This document shows, piece after piece, positions 23,079 through 31,445 of a stretch of DNA of 64,000 nt (its first letter is position 1; the number at the start of each line of letters is the position of its first letter). The DNA comes from Euptelea pleiosperma (Eukaryota; Streptophyta; Magnoliopsida; Ranunculales; Eupteleaceae), in NCBI GenBank assembly GCA_035048495.1, contig CM068541.1, forward strand, positions 7,943,929 through 8,007,928, given 5' to 3'. A model generated the notes under the pieces. That model searched no databases and was not told the origin of the DNA. It worked only from the letters and a program-made list of their open reading frames with translations. Position numbers and translations under genes: made by a program.

Positions 23079-24118
23079 GCTATAAGCTTGCGTGGTGGGT
23101 AGGAATCGAGCTTCGACCAACTACAATTACCTCATCAAGCATTCAATTGTGAGCATGCCATGGACCACCTGGTCTCACTGCTATGAGCCAAGCAAGATCA
23201 AATCTGTGGTTAAGACACGATGGTTTCTCAACCATCCAAATCAGCCTGATTAGTGATTTCAAACCTTTTGATCCTTGTACGTACCTCTAATATTAATGGT
23301 CAATAATGCTCAAATTCCCACGGCTAAAATCAAACCATGGAAATGACACCAATCCAAAGCTTAGAAATCATTAATCAGGTTGATTTTTGGCTAAACATAC
23401 ATATTACAGTCAGTGTTAAGAGGTCACCGGAGGTCATCCATCCACTGCTAAGAGCATACTGATCTACACCATACACGTGTCAAATATGTTTATTGATTTC
23501 TACAGTTTACTTGTTTCGGGCCCACCTGGTAATTTACCTAGAACAAACGCCAGAATGATGGAACGATCCTAACAACATACAATCTGTAGAAGCAGTTGAT
23601 GAGACAAATCTTAACAGACTTTGATACAAGATTCTCATATTGCACGAGCAAAATCAGATATCTACCAAAATAACTGAGTCGTCTTACCTTTCATACTTGT
23701 TGATTGAAGAAAAAAAGACCAAAAAAATCCTTGAATCTTGAGAAAGAGAAGGAAGGAAAGGGAGGATCAATCGGAAACCTACGGCATGGGAGGCATTGGA
23801 AAGCAAGATTTCAAGGAAATTTGTTTCCAACGCTCCCATCCCGGGGGCTTCCCAGAGATCAGCTCCCATTCCATCTTCTCCCATCCAACAAACACCTGTT
23901 CCTGCCCTTAAACCTAACCCTTCCTCCATCGCTTCCCTTTATATAGGCCCAACACTTTGTTTTTCTATATTCTCAAATCACTGGGGATCAAATCATCTCC
24001 TACACACTATATAATGGCCGTCAACATTGCCTTGTTACGTGGTTTCTGCTGCTTCACTCGTTCACCATCTGTCGCTCCACTTCACTTTAGTTTTCTTTTT
24101 TCTTTATTGGTCCAGCCT
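23079..24118. other. 3' flank of the NPF gene and an orphan promoter-like segment
   Basis: The probable NPF 3' UTR is followed by a degenerate copy of the dispersed 'atcagcctgattagtgattt' family (about 23180-23400). On the minus strand, TATATAAA at 23938-23945 precedes a GC-richer stretch with an 80-codon ORF (23929-23688) that runs to a GTAAGA splice-donor-like site. I see no continuing exons, so this is at most a gene relic. Confidence 0.35.
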
Positions 24119-24480
24119 TTTGTGACCGGCTCCCGTTACAGGACACAATATGAGCAACGTGGCACACTCTTAGAGGATTATGACTGTATGGATGTTTGGC
24201 CAATCCCTAGGTGGACTACAAACCAATAATCGGCTTGATTAGTGATTTCAAACCTTTGGATCTTTGTACCTCATGTACCGCTCAAATTCCCACAGTTGAG
24301 ATCAACCCATGAAAATAAGTCCAATCCAACGCCTAGAAATCACTAATCAATCTGATTTTTGGTTTGTAGGTCCACCTAGGAATTGACCAAACATCCATAT
24401 GGTAATAGTCCTCTAAGAGTGTGCCACGTGGTTGATATTGTGCCCTGTGACGGGAGCCGGTCATAAAAGTCCCATCACTG
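24110..24480. mobile_element. Foldback element, best copy of a dispersed family
   Basis: Arms of about 130 bp: the left begins CTTTTGTGACCGGCTCCCG and the right ends in the reverse of CTTTTATGACCGGCTCCCG. The two arms share the whole string of landmarks, including GTGGCACACTCTTAGAGGA, 'tggatgtttgg' and 'gattagtgatttc'. Arm fragments occur around 3350, 10960, 18790, 20710, 23230, 24560, 43770, 54480 and 55440. No clear target duplication was found. Confidence 0.7.
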
Positions 24481-25480
24481 GAGCCCCACCCTTCCTGTAT
24501 TGGGTAGAGTAAAATTTCTGTCACAAGATCTAACCTATTAGAGGGCACTGACTGTATCGATGTTTGGCCAGTCCCTCGGTGGACCTGCAAACCAAAAATC
24601 AGCCTGATTAGTGATTTACAACCTTTGGATCTTTGCACCCAAATAACGCTCAATAATGGTCACTCACTTTCACAAAAGAGCGGTAATAGTACTTTGGAGG
24701 AGTAAAAGGTTTTCATAATTAGTTTATTTTTAACTGTGGATTTCAAGCATTATGATCCAAAGGTTATAAATCAGATTTTTGCTGTGTGAGTATCAGATCA
24801 AGATGGGCCAAGTTTTTGAATTGAATGATTTGTGACGAGGTGGTCTCTACGGTGAGAAGATCATTCTCACAAAAATTCAAATCATTCCGATATACATAGG
24901 CTGGTTTAGAAGTTGAAGAATTATCGACAGTCTGTTTTTACCATAACTAGAAAACCACATTTGAGGGGGTTAGAAATCTCAGAATGGGTAGATTTTTTAT
25001 AGGGGTGATCTATATGGTGAGGAGAACTTCCTCACCAAAAATCAGCCATTGATTCATCTTTTTCTAACCCCTCACAGGAGTCAGACTCGGGCTGTGGCCA
25101 ACTCAGCACTATCAACCACCGTTGGATTCTCAGAATCCATGACTTCGAGTCCGACTCCCAAGAGGGGTCAGAAAAAGGGGGCTACTGAGCCCGACCATAT
25201 TGAGTTAATTAGGCATGTCATTAAGAAAGAAAAACAGAACACAAACAACCTCAGGCTGCGTTTGGGTGCATTATTTCCTGAAAAATATTTTATATGCATT
25301 TGGAGAAAGGAAGAGAAAAATAAAACGGAAAATAAAGAACATTCTTGGAAAGAAAAAAAAAAGCGGAAAAGCAACTGACAGACTTTATGTTATTTTCTCG
25401 TTATTTTCATTTTCATCACTTTAAAACCTTGGTTGAATCTCAGATTCCGATGAAAAAGTCGTTAAGGAAAGTTTTACATT
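24481..25480. other. Repeat-rich intergenic stretch
   Basis: It contains another arm of the 24110 family (about 24540-24650), two copies of the 'ggtgaggagatc' fold module (about 24830-24910 and 24990-25060), and an inverted pair built on GAGGGGTCAGAAAAAGGGGG and GAGTCAGACTCGGGC (about 25070-25200). No gene seen. Confidence 0.5.
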
Positions 25481-25632
25481 TAGGCTCTGTACGGTGATCA
25501 ACAAAAAAGTTTTACAGAAAAAATGATTTGTATGTCAGTGAAGTGTTGGTACAGAAAGAGTTTTATGACATTTTTATGCAAAAAAAAAAATCATTTCTAA
25601 ACAACTTATTCAAGACAACCATACAGAGCCTT
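25481..25632. mobile_element. Small MITE beside the LTR element
   Basis: A 152-bp element with inverted ends: TAGGCTCTGTACGGT on the left and ACCATACAGAGCCT on the right. It is AT-rich inside. Its right end directly abuts the element into which the LTR retrotransposon inserted, which has similar termini (TTAGGCCATGTATGGT). Confidence 0.65.
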
Positions 25633-25649
25633 AGGCCATGTATGGTAAC

Positions 25650-27011
25650 TGTGGGTGCCGTATTTTCCAGCAAGTTAAAAGATGACGCGTGTCACCACTT
25701 AGCACGTGCGTTGTTAAAAAGGTGACGCGTGTTAATAGACAGCACGCAAGAGTAATTGCGCCGGACGCATCATCAGGAGCCATAAACTGCCCATCGTGTC
25801 ACACGATTTCCATTACTTGGAAATGCCACGTGTCAGGATAGAATGATCGACAGATGGAAGTGATGCTAACAGAATATATTAACTTCTCAGCCTCTAATAT
25901 GTCGGGAAGTATTCAATCTTGCCCGACATATTGTTGAGTCTCATCCCGCCAAGATCAACTGGGTAGACGGGATCTTTTACAATCTCATCCCGGGAACTCA
26001 AGGTTCTTATCCCGGGAAACTCAAGTATATCATCCCGGGAACTCCTAACATGTCATCCCGGGAACTCATCCTGGCAACTCAAGGTTCTCATCCCGGGAAA
26101 CTCAAGTATATCATCCCGGGAACTCCAAACATGTCATCCCGGGAACTCATCCTGGCAACTCAAGGTTCTCATCCCGGGAAACTCAAGTATATCATCCCGG
26201 GAACTCCAAACATATCATCCCGGGAACTCCAAACATGTCATCCCGGGAACTCATCCTGGCAACTCAAGCTTCTCATCCCGGGAAATCCAGCATCTCTTCC
26301 CGGGACATCATCCCGGCAAGGTCACATTATTGGCTGGATGCATTTATCCCGACAAGGTCATCAGACTTACTTGACGGGATCTATTTCAATATCATCCCGG
26401 CAAAGCCAGATGATGTCAAATGACTTACGTGGCAGGATCTCTTACGTACGAGGTAAGTATTCTGAACACAATCGATTTCTTAACTAATGAATATTGGCCA
26501 CATGGCAGCTAGTTGAACTATCACGAATTCGATATCACCTTATCTGAATACCTGACACGAAGGATGCCACCTCAGTGTCATTTCAGTTATTTCAGGTATA
26601 ACCGAATCAAGGAAGTCAAGATATAACCATAAAATTCTGTTTTATAACAGAATCCATCTGAGTCATCATTGACTGATAAATGACTAGACACGTGGAAGGT
26701 GAGTCACGCCAGTTCTAAGGTTATAAATATGAGACCCTCAGAACTGAGAAGGGATCTTGCTCTCCAGATCCAGATAGTTTAAACTCTGAAATCTTTTACT
26801 ATTTCCTAAAACCTGTTACATTTCCCAAGCTGACTTGAGCGTCGGAGCTTTGTCAACAGGTACAACCAAATCTCATCTGGAGATCATCCTATCCTTCGCA
26901 GAGGAGAAAGCAGTTTCATCCTGGAGCATCAGAGTCGTCCGATCATCACCATAATCCGAATCGTCTAACCTCAAAGATTGTGTGGGTTAGATCAGATATT
27001 TTTCCCCCACA
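25650..27011 (+). repeat. Left LTR
   Basis: 1362 bp. The U3 part carries an array of 81-bp units with thirteen CCCGGG sites (about 25986-26310). Downstream come ACACGTGG (26688-26695), two TGAGTCA sites (26659-26665 and 26700-26706) and a TATA box TATAAATA (26722-26729), so transcription should start near 26755. Compared with the right LTR I see five differences, all transitions. Confidence 0.95.
25986..26310 (+). repeat. CCCGGG-rich 81-bp tandem array in LTR U3
   Basis: TCATCCCGGGAACTC-type modules recur 13 times in an 81-bp higher-order unit, because each unit holds several CCCGGG cores. The unit is a multiple of three, which produces a spurious repetitive 145-codon ORF. The same array is in the right LTR at 30029-30353. 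Such GC-rich palindromes may act as enhancer or methylation targets; that is inference. Confidence 0.85.
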
Positions 27012-27016
27012 TCTTT

Positions 27017-27034
27017 TGGCGCCGTCTGTGGGAA
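27017..27034 (+). promoter_or_regulatory. Primer-binding site
   Basis: TGGCGCCGTCTGTGGGAA starts 5 bp after the left LTR end, where reverse transcription would be primed by a tRNA 3' end. The TGGCGCC start is common in plant Gypsy elements. I cannot assign the tRNA species with certainty. Confidence 0.75.
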
Positions 27035-27077
27035 ACGACTAGAAGTTTTCCGTTCTAAGAGATATTCGATTCGAACA

Positions 27078-27515
27078 ATGGTGGATACCAGACGCACAGG
27101 TCTCAGGAGTGGAAGAGAGAAGAATCCTACTAACGATCTCAGAGATGCTATTACGGAGGGCAGAAGAGCGAGAGAATTGGACAATCAGCAGAAGATGATT
27201 GCCCAATTGCGCGAAGAGAATTCAGAGGCTTGGAAGAAGGTATATCATGGTAGGCCAAGATCTGTACAGGAAGTCAGCATTAGGTCCCCTCCTTAAATGT
27301 CTTACCCCTAGAGAATCTCAACAAGTTCTTCTTGAGATACACGCGGGTGAATGTGGAAATCACTCGGGGGCGAGGACTTTGGCACATAAAGCTCTCAGCC
27401 AAGGTTATTTTTGGCCCTATATGCAGAAGGATGCCAAGTTGCTGGTGAAGAAATGTGAGAAATGCTAGAAATATTCTCCGTTGATAAAGGTTCCCGTCGA
27501 AGAGTTGCATCCTGG
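27078..27515 (+). pseudogene. Deleted gag-pol remnant: gag-like start joined to an integrase zinc-finger scrap
   Basis: The first frame (27078-27296) begins MVDTRRTGLRSGRE and has a coiled-coil-like stretch, as at the start of Gypsy Gag. About 27230 the sequence switches frame into a fragment with the His-His-Cys-Cys pattern of the integrase N-terminal zinc finger (HAGECGNHSG, then KKCEKC). This frame hits a TAG at 27466-27468 and is still readable for about 15 codons after it. A large internal deletion has removed everything between, and another removed the integrase core after it. It is not functional. Confidence 0.8.
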
Positions 27516-27574
27516 CGCATTTACTCTCGCGTACTGTTTATTAACACGCGATGATCTAAAAATTCCCAAGCTGT

Positions 27575-28660
27575 TACAAAGTCCTAAGCCGGGAGTTACA
27601 AACCGGAAGGCCAGGATGATCTAAAATTCTAAGTCATGCGACTGGAATTGAGGAGATTCACGTCGATTACAAAGTCCTAAGCCGGGAGTTACAAACCGGA
27701 AGGCCGGGATGATCTAAAATTCTAAGTCATGCGACTGGAATTGAGGAGATTCACGTCGATTACCAAGTCCTAAGCCGGGAGTTACAAACCGGAAGGCCGG
27801 GATGATCTAAAATTCTAAGTCATGCGACTGGAATTGAGGAGATTCACGTCGATTACCAAGTCCTAAGCCGGGAGTTACAAACCGGAAGGCCGGGATGATC
27901 TAAAATTCTAAGTCATGCGACTGGAATTGAGGAGATTCACGTCGATTACCAAGTCCTAAGCCGGGAGTTACAAACCGGAAGGCCGGGATGATTTAAAATT
28001 CTAAGTCATGCGACTGGAATTGAGGAGATTCACGTCGATTACCAAGTCCTAAGCCGGGAGTTACAAACCGGAAGGCCATGATGATCTAAAATTCTAAGTC
28101 ATGCGACTGGAATTGAGGAGATTCACGTCGATTACAAAGTCCTAAGCCGGGAGTTACAAACCGGAAGGCCGGGATGATCTAAAATTCTAAGTCATGCGAC
28201 TGGAATTGAGGAGATTCACGTCGATTACAAAGTCCTAAGCCGGGAGTTACAAACCGGAAGGCCGGGATGATCTAAAATTCTAAGTCATGCGACTGGAATT
28301 GAGGAGATTCACGTCGATTACAAAGTCCTAAGCCGGGATCGATTACAAAGTCCTAAGCCGGGAGTTACAAACCGGAAGGCCGGGATGATCTAAAATTCTA
28401 AGTCATGCGACTGGAATTGAGGAGATTCACGTCGATTACCAAGTCCTAAGCCGGGAGTTACAAACCGGAAGGCCGGGATGATCTAAAATTCTAAGTCATG
28501 CGACTAGAATTGAGGAAATTCACGTCGATTACCAAGTCCTAGCCGGGAGCCTTGGATTCTTATCAATCTTGGCTTCTTGCCTTGATAAGAGTCCAAGTAT
28601 ACAAACCGGAAGGCCGGGATGATCTAAAGATTCTTAATCATGCGACTAGAATTAATGAGA
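27575..28660 (+). repeat. 93-bp tandem repeat array inside the LTR element
   Basis: The anchor CACGTCGATTAC recurs with exact 93-bp spacing at 27661, 27754, 27847, 27940, 28033, 28126, 28219 and 28312, then after a 25-bp partial duplication at 28430 and 28523. Units are almost identical and contain CCGGGAGTTACAAACCGG and CCGGAAGGCCGGG. The last unit is split by a 50-bp piece (about 28556-28600) that is itself a hairpin (CTTGGATTCTTATCAA with its inverse). It is not a CRISPR array, as there are no unique spacers. Confidence 0.93.
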
Positions 28661-28878
28661 TTCTCGTCATTTATAAAATCTTAGTGAGATTTTAGTTGAC
28701 CATGAAATCCTAGCCGGGATAGCACAGGTTGATTCCCGACAAACCTATATTCCTGACTAGGATTATTGAATTTTAACACACTGAATTCATATTTTGATAA
28801 GTATTCAGTTCATACAATGACAGAAAAAGTATTCTATTATATTGAAAAGCCTTAAACGGCATCTACAATTGTAAATTC

Positions 28879-29322
28879 TCAAGATCCAGTCACCAGCAGA
28901 GGATCAGAGTGCCATCCCTTATGACTATCGTGCAAACTCTCAACTATCTTCTGTTCTTTCTTCCGAGCAGCTACCGACCAGAACATATCGGTATCGAAGG
29001 AGTCTGGGCACCTCCTCAAAATGTACAGATAATCGATCTCGGAGAGACCGATCTGGTATTTAGTCGTAGAGTTGAAATACTCTATCCTATTCATCAGACG
29101 CCAGAAATTTCCGTGCATCTGGCCGGGAGCCCGGTCGTAAAACCAGAGGACTTCCCTCACTAGAGGGGTCAAAGATGAGAGGAAAATGAAGGTAGAAGAG
29201 AGGAGATAGCAGATGAGAGAAGAATACCGTAACAGACCAGAGGCAGCAAGCAGAGAAGGCAGAGATGAAGAACAGCCTGAGCCTAAAACTTGAGTTGTTG
29301 CAGAGCACCGATCAAAGAGCAA
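28879..29322 (-). CDS. Antisense ORF of the LTR element, unknown function
   Basis: A 147-codon ORF on the strand opposite to the element's own transcript, between the tandem array and the right LTR. The first 60 residues are serine/leucine-rich and hydrophobic. The C-terminal half looks like ordinary globular protein (LSEIDYLYILRRCPDS, then FWSVAARKKEQKIVESLHDS). A TATAAATA box on the minus strand is at 29349-29356, about 27 bp upstream of the ATG. Plant Tat-lineage Gypsy elements such as Grande are known to carry antisense ORFs in this position, so the placement is plausible. With a start so close to the TATA box, the true first Met may lie downstream. I do not recognise a domain. Confidence 0.5.
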   Translation of the reverse strand: MLFDRCSATTQVLGSGCSSSLPSLLAASGLLRYSSLICYLLSSTFIFLSSLTPLVREVLWFYDRAPGQMHGNFWRLMNRIEYFNSTTKYQIGLSEIDYLYILRRCPDSFDTDMFWSVAARKKEQKIVESLHDSHKGWHSDPLLVTGS

Positions 29323-29677
29323 AAATGAAAGAATGAGGGGAAATGAGATATTTATAGACAGAGACCTGGTTATATAAAATCGGTAATCTGGCGATATCTA
29401 ATCCTTGGCGCCAAGATTCGAAGGATATGTTACTTGCCGGTTCGGTTACCTGTTCCCTCGAGAACAGAACCCGTCAATCATTCCATTCGACGACCGTACA
29501 TTGGGCAGCACGCTAGTACGGACACGTTTCACGCATACAGCAACAATGAGCGCAGCATTAAATGAGAAGAGTAACGGTTGAATAATTGTTGATGGATCCA
29601 ACGGCCAGGAAACTAGAGTGAGACGTAGAGGGCCAAGATCTTTTTCAGAAGATACGACGGCAACTTATCGATCTTCT

Positions 29678-29692
29678 AAAAAAGGGGGGCGA
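29678..29692 (+). promoter_or_regulatory. Polypurine tract
   Basis: AAAAAAGGGGGGCGA directly precedes the right LTR, the standard position for plus-strand DNA priming in LTR retrotransposons. Confidence 0.85.
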
Positions 29693-31054
29693 TGTGGGTG
29701 CCGTATTTTCCAGCAAGTTAAAAGATGACGCGTGTCACCACTTAGCACGTGCGTTGTTAAAAAGGTGACGCGTGTTAATAGACAGCACGCAAGAGTAATT
29801 GCGCCGGACGCATCATCAGGAGCCATAAACTGCCCATCGTGTCACACGATTTCCATTACTTGGAAATGCCACGTGTCAGGATAGAATGATCGACAGATGG
29901 AAGTGATGCTAACAGAATATATTAACTTCTCAGCCTCTAATATGTCGGGAAGTATTCAATCTTGCCCGACATATTGTTGAGTCTCATCCCGCCAAGATCA
30001 ACTGGGTAGACGGGATCTTTTACAATCTCATCCCGGGAACTCAAGGTTCTTATCCCGGGAAACTCAAGTATATCATCCCGGGAACTCCTAACATGTCATC
30101 CCGGGAACTCATCCTGGCAACTCAAGGTTCTCATCCCGGGAAACTCAAGTATATCATCCCGGGAACTCCAAACATGTCATCCCGGGAACTCATCCTGGCA
30201 ACTCAAGGTTCTCATCCCGGGAAACTCAAGTATATCATCCCGGGAACTCCAAACATATCATCCCGGGAACTCCAAACATGTCATCCCGGGAACTCATCCT
30301 GGCAACTCAAGCTTCTCATCCCGGGAAATCCAGCATCTCTTCCCGGGACATCATCCCGGCAAGGTCACATTATTGGCTGGATGCATTTATCCCGACAAGG
30401 TCATCAGACTTACTTGACGGGATCTATTTCAATATCATCTCGGCAAAGCCAGATGATGTCAAATGACTTACGTGGCAGGATCTCTTACGTACGAGGTAAG
30501 TATTCTGAACACAATCGATTTCTTAACTAATGAATATTGGCCACATGGCAGCTAGTTGAACTATCACGAATTCGATATCACCTTATCTGAATACCTGACA
30601 CGAAGGATGTCACCTCAGTGTCATTTCAGTTATTTCAGGTATAACCGAATCAAGGAAGTCAAGATATAACCATAAAATTCTGTTTTATAACAGAATCCAT
30701 CTGAGTCATCATTGACTGATAAATGACTAGACACGTGGAAGGTGAGTCACGCCAGTTCTAAGGTTATAAATATGAGACCCTCAGAACTGAGAAGGGATCT
30801 TGCTCTCCAGATCCAGATAGTTTAAACTCTGAAATCTTTTACTATTTCCTAAAACCTGTTACATTTCCCAAGCTGACTTGAGCGTCGGAACTTTGTCAAC
30901 AGGTACAACCAAATCTCATCTGGAGATCATCCTATCCTTTGCAGAGGAGAAAGCAGTTTTATCCTGGAGCATCAGAGTCGTCCGATCATCACCATAATCC
31001 GAATCGTCTAACCTCAAAGATTGTGTGGGTTAGATCAGATATTTTTCCCCCACA
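29693..31054 (+). repeat. Right LTR
   Basis: 1362 bp, the same length as the left LTR. TATA box TATAAATA at 30765-30772. Relative to the left LTR it has T for C near 30435, T for C near 30609, A for G near 30888, T for C near 30939 and T for C near 30959. All fit cytosine deamination on one strand or the other. Confidence 0.95.
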
Positions 31055-31059
31055 GTAAC

Positions 31060-31445
31060 CAAAAGAAAGTTTTCTAGAAAAAATATTTGCATTAAAATGC
31101 TCTTATCCAGAAAACTTTTATAGAGATTTATGGCCAAGAACCATTTTTTGAAAATATTTACAAGGGCAACTAGACAGGACCTTATATAGTGTGTAATCTC
31201 GCATTGATCATATTGGGCAAATCAATCACTCACCATTTATTATATTCAACACGGCAAAAATTTTGTTAAAAATGCAAACTCAATCCTTCAATGATAATTA
31301 GCAATAGAAAATGCTGTAAACTGTTCACAGAGAATTATTGAATTTGTAACTGTAGTTAAATTAGTAAACTAATTTTTTTCACAATTTTTTTAAATAGGAA
31401 ACATTATCTCCACAATATAACACAAAAAATATAGAGGAATTATCT
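31060..31445. other. Region between the LTR element and the DDI1 stop codon
   Basis: It includes the right piece of the split MITE (to about 31185) and AT-rich sequence that should hold the DDI1 3' UTR (DDI1 is on the minus strand, stop at 31446-31448). No other gene seen. Confidence 0.5.

Larger units (their letters stand above)
25650..31054 (+). mobile_element. Non-autonomous Ty3/Gypsy-like LTR retrotransposon
   Basis: A 5.4-kb element with 1362-bp LTRs (25650-27011 and 29693-31054), both starting TGTGGGTGCC and ending CCCCCACA, flanked by GTAAC at 25645-25649 and 31055-31059. A primer-binding-like site TGGCGCCGTCTGTGGGAA starts 5 bp after the left LTR, and a purine tract AAAAAAGGGGGGCGA lies just before the right LTR. 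Only 2.7 kb remains between the LTRs: a gag-like start, an integrase zinc-finger scrap, a 93-bp tandem array and an antisense ORF. Protease, reverse transcriptase, RNase H and the integrase core are missing, so it would need another element's proteins to move. Superfamily assignment rests on the integrase scrap and the primer site. Confidence 0.95.
25631..31185. mobile_element. MITE split by the LTR retrotransposon insertion
   Basis: The left piece is 25631-25649 (starts TTAGGCCATGTATGG). The right piece is about 31060-31185 and ends CTAGACAGGACCTTA, an imperfect inverted match to the start. The retrotransposon and its GTAAC duplication lie between. Together the pieces make about 145 bp, similar in size to the neighbour at 25481-25632. 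Confidence 0.55.

Noticed and set aside
26050..26487. 145-codon ORF with a 27-residue repeat (also at 30093-30530)
   Set aside because: It is a by-product of the 81-bp CCCGGG array in the LTRs, whose unit length is a multiple of three. It lies in U3, upstream of the TATA box.
27575..28660. Regular repeats suggesting a CRISPR array
   Set aside because: The 93-bp units are contiguous with no unique spacers, and lie inside a plant LTR element.
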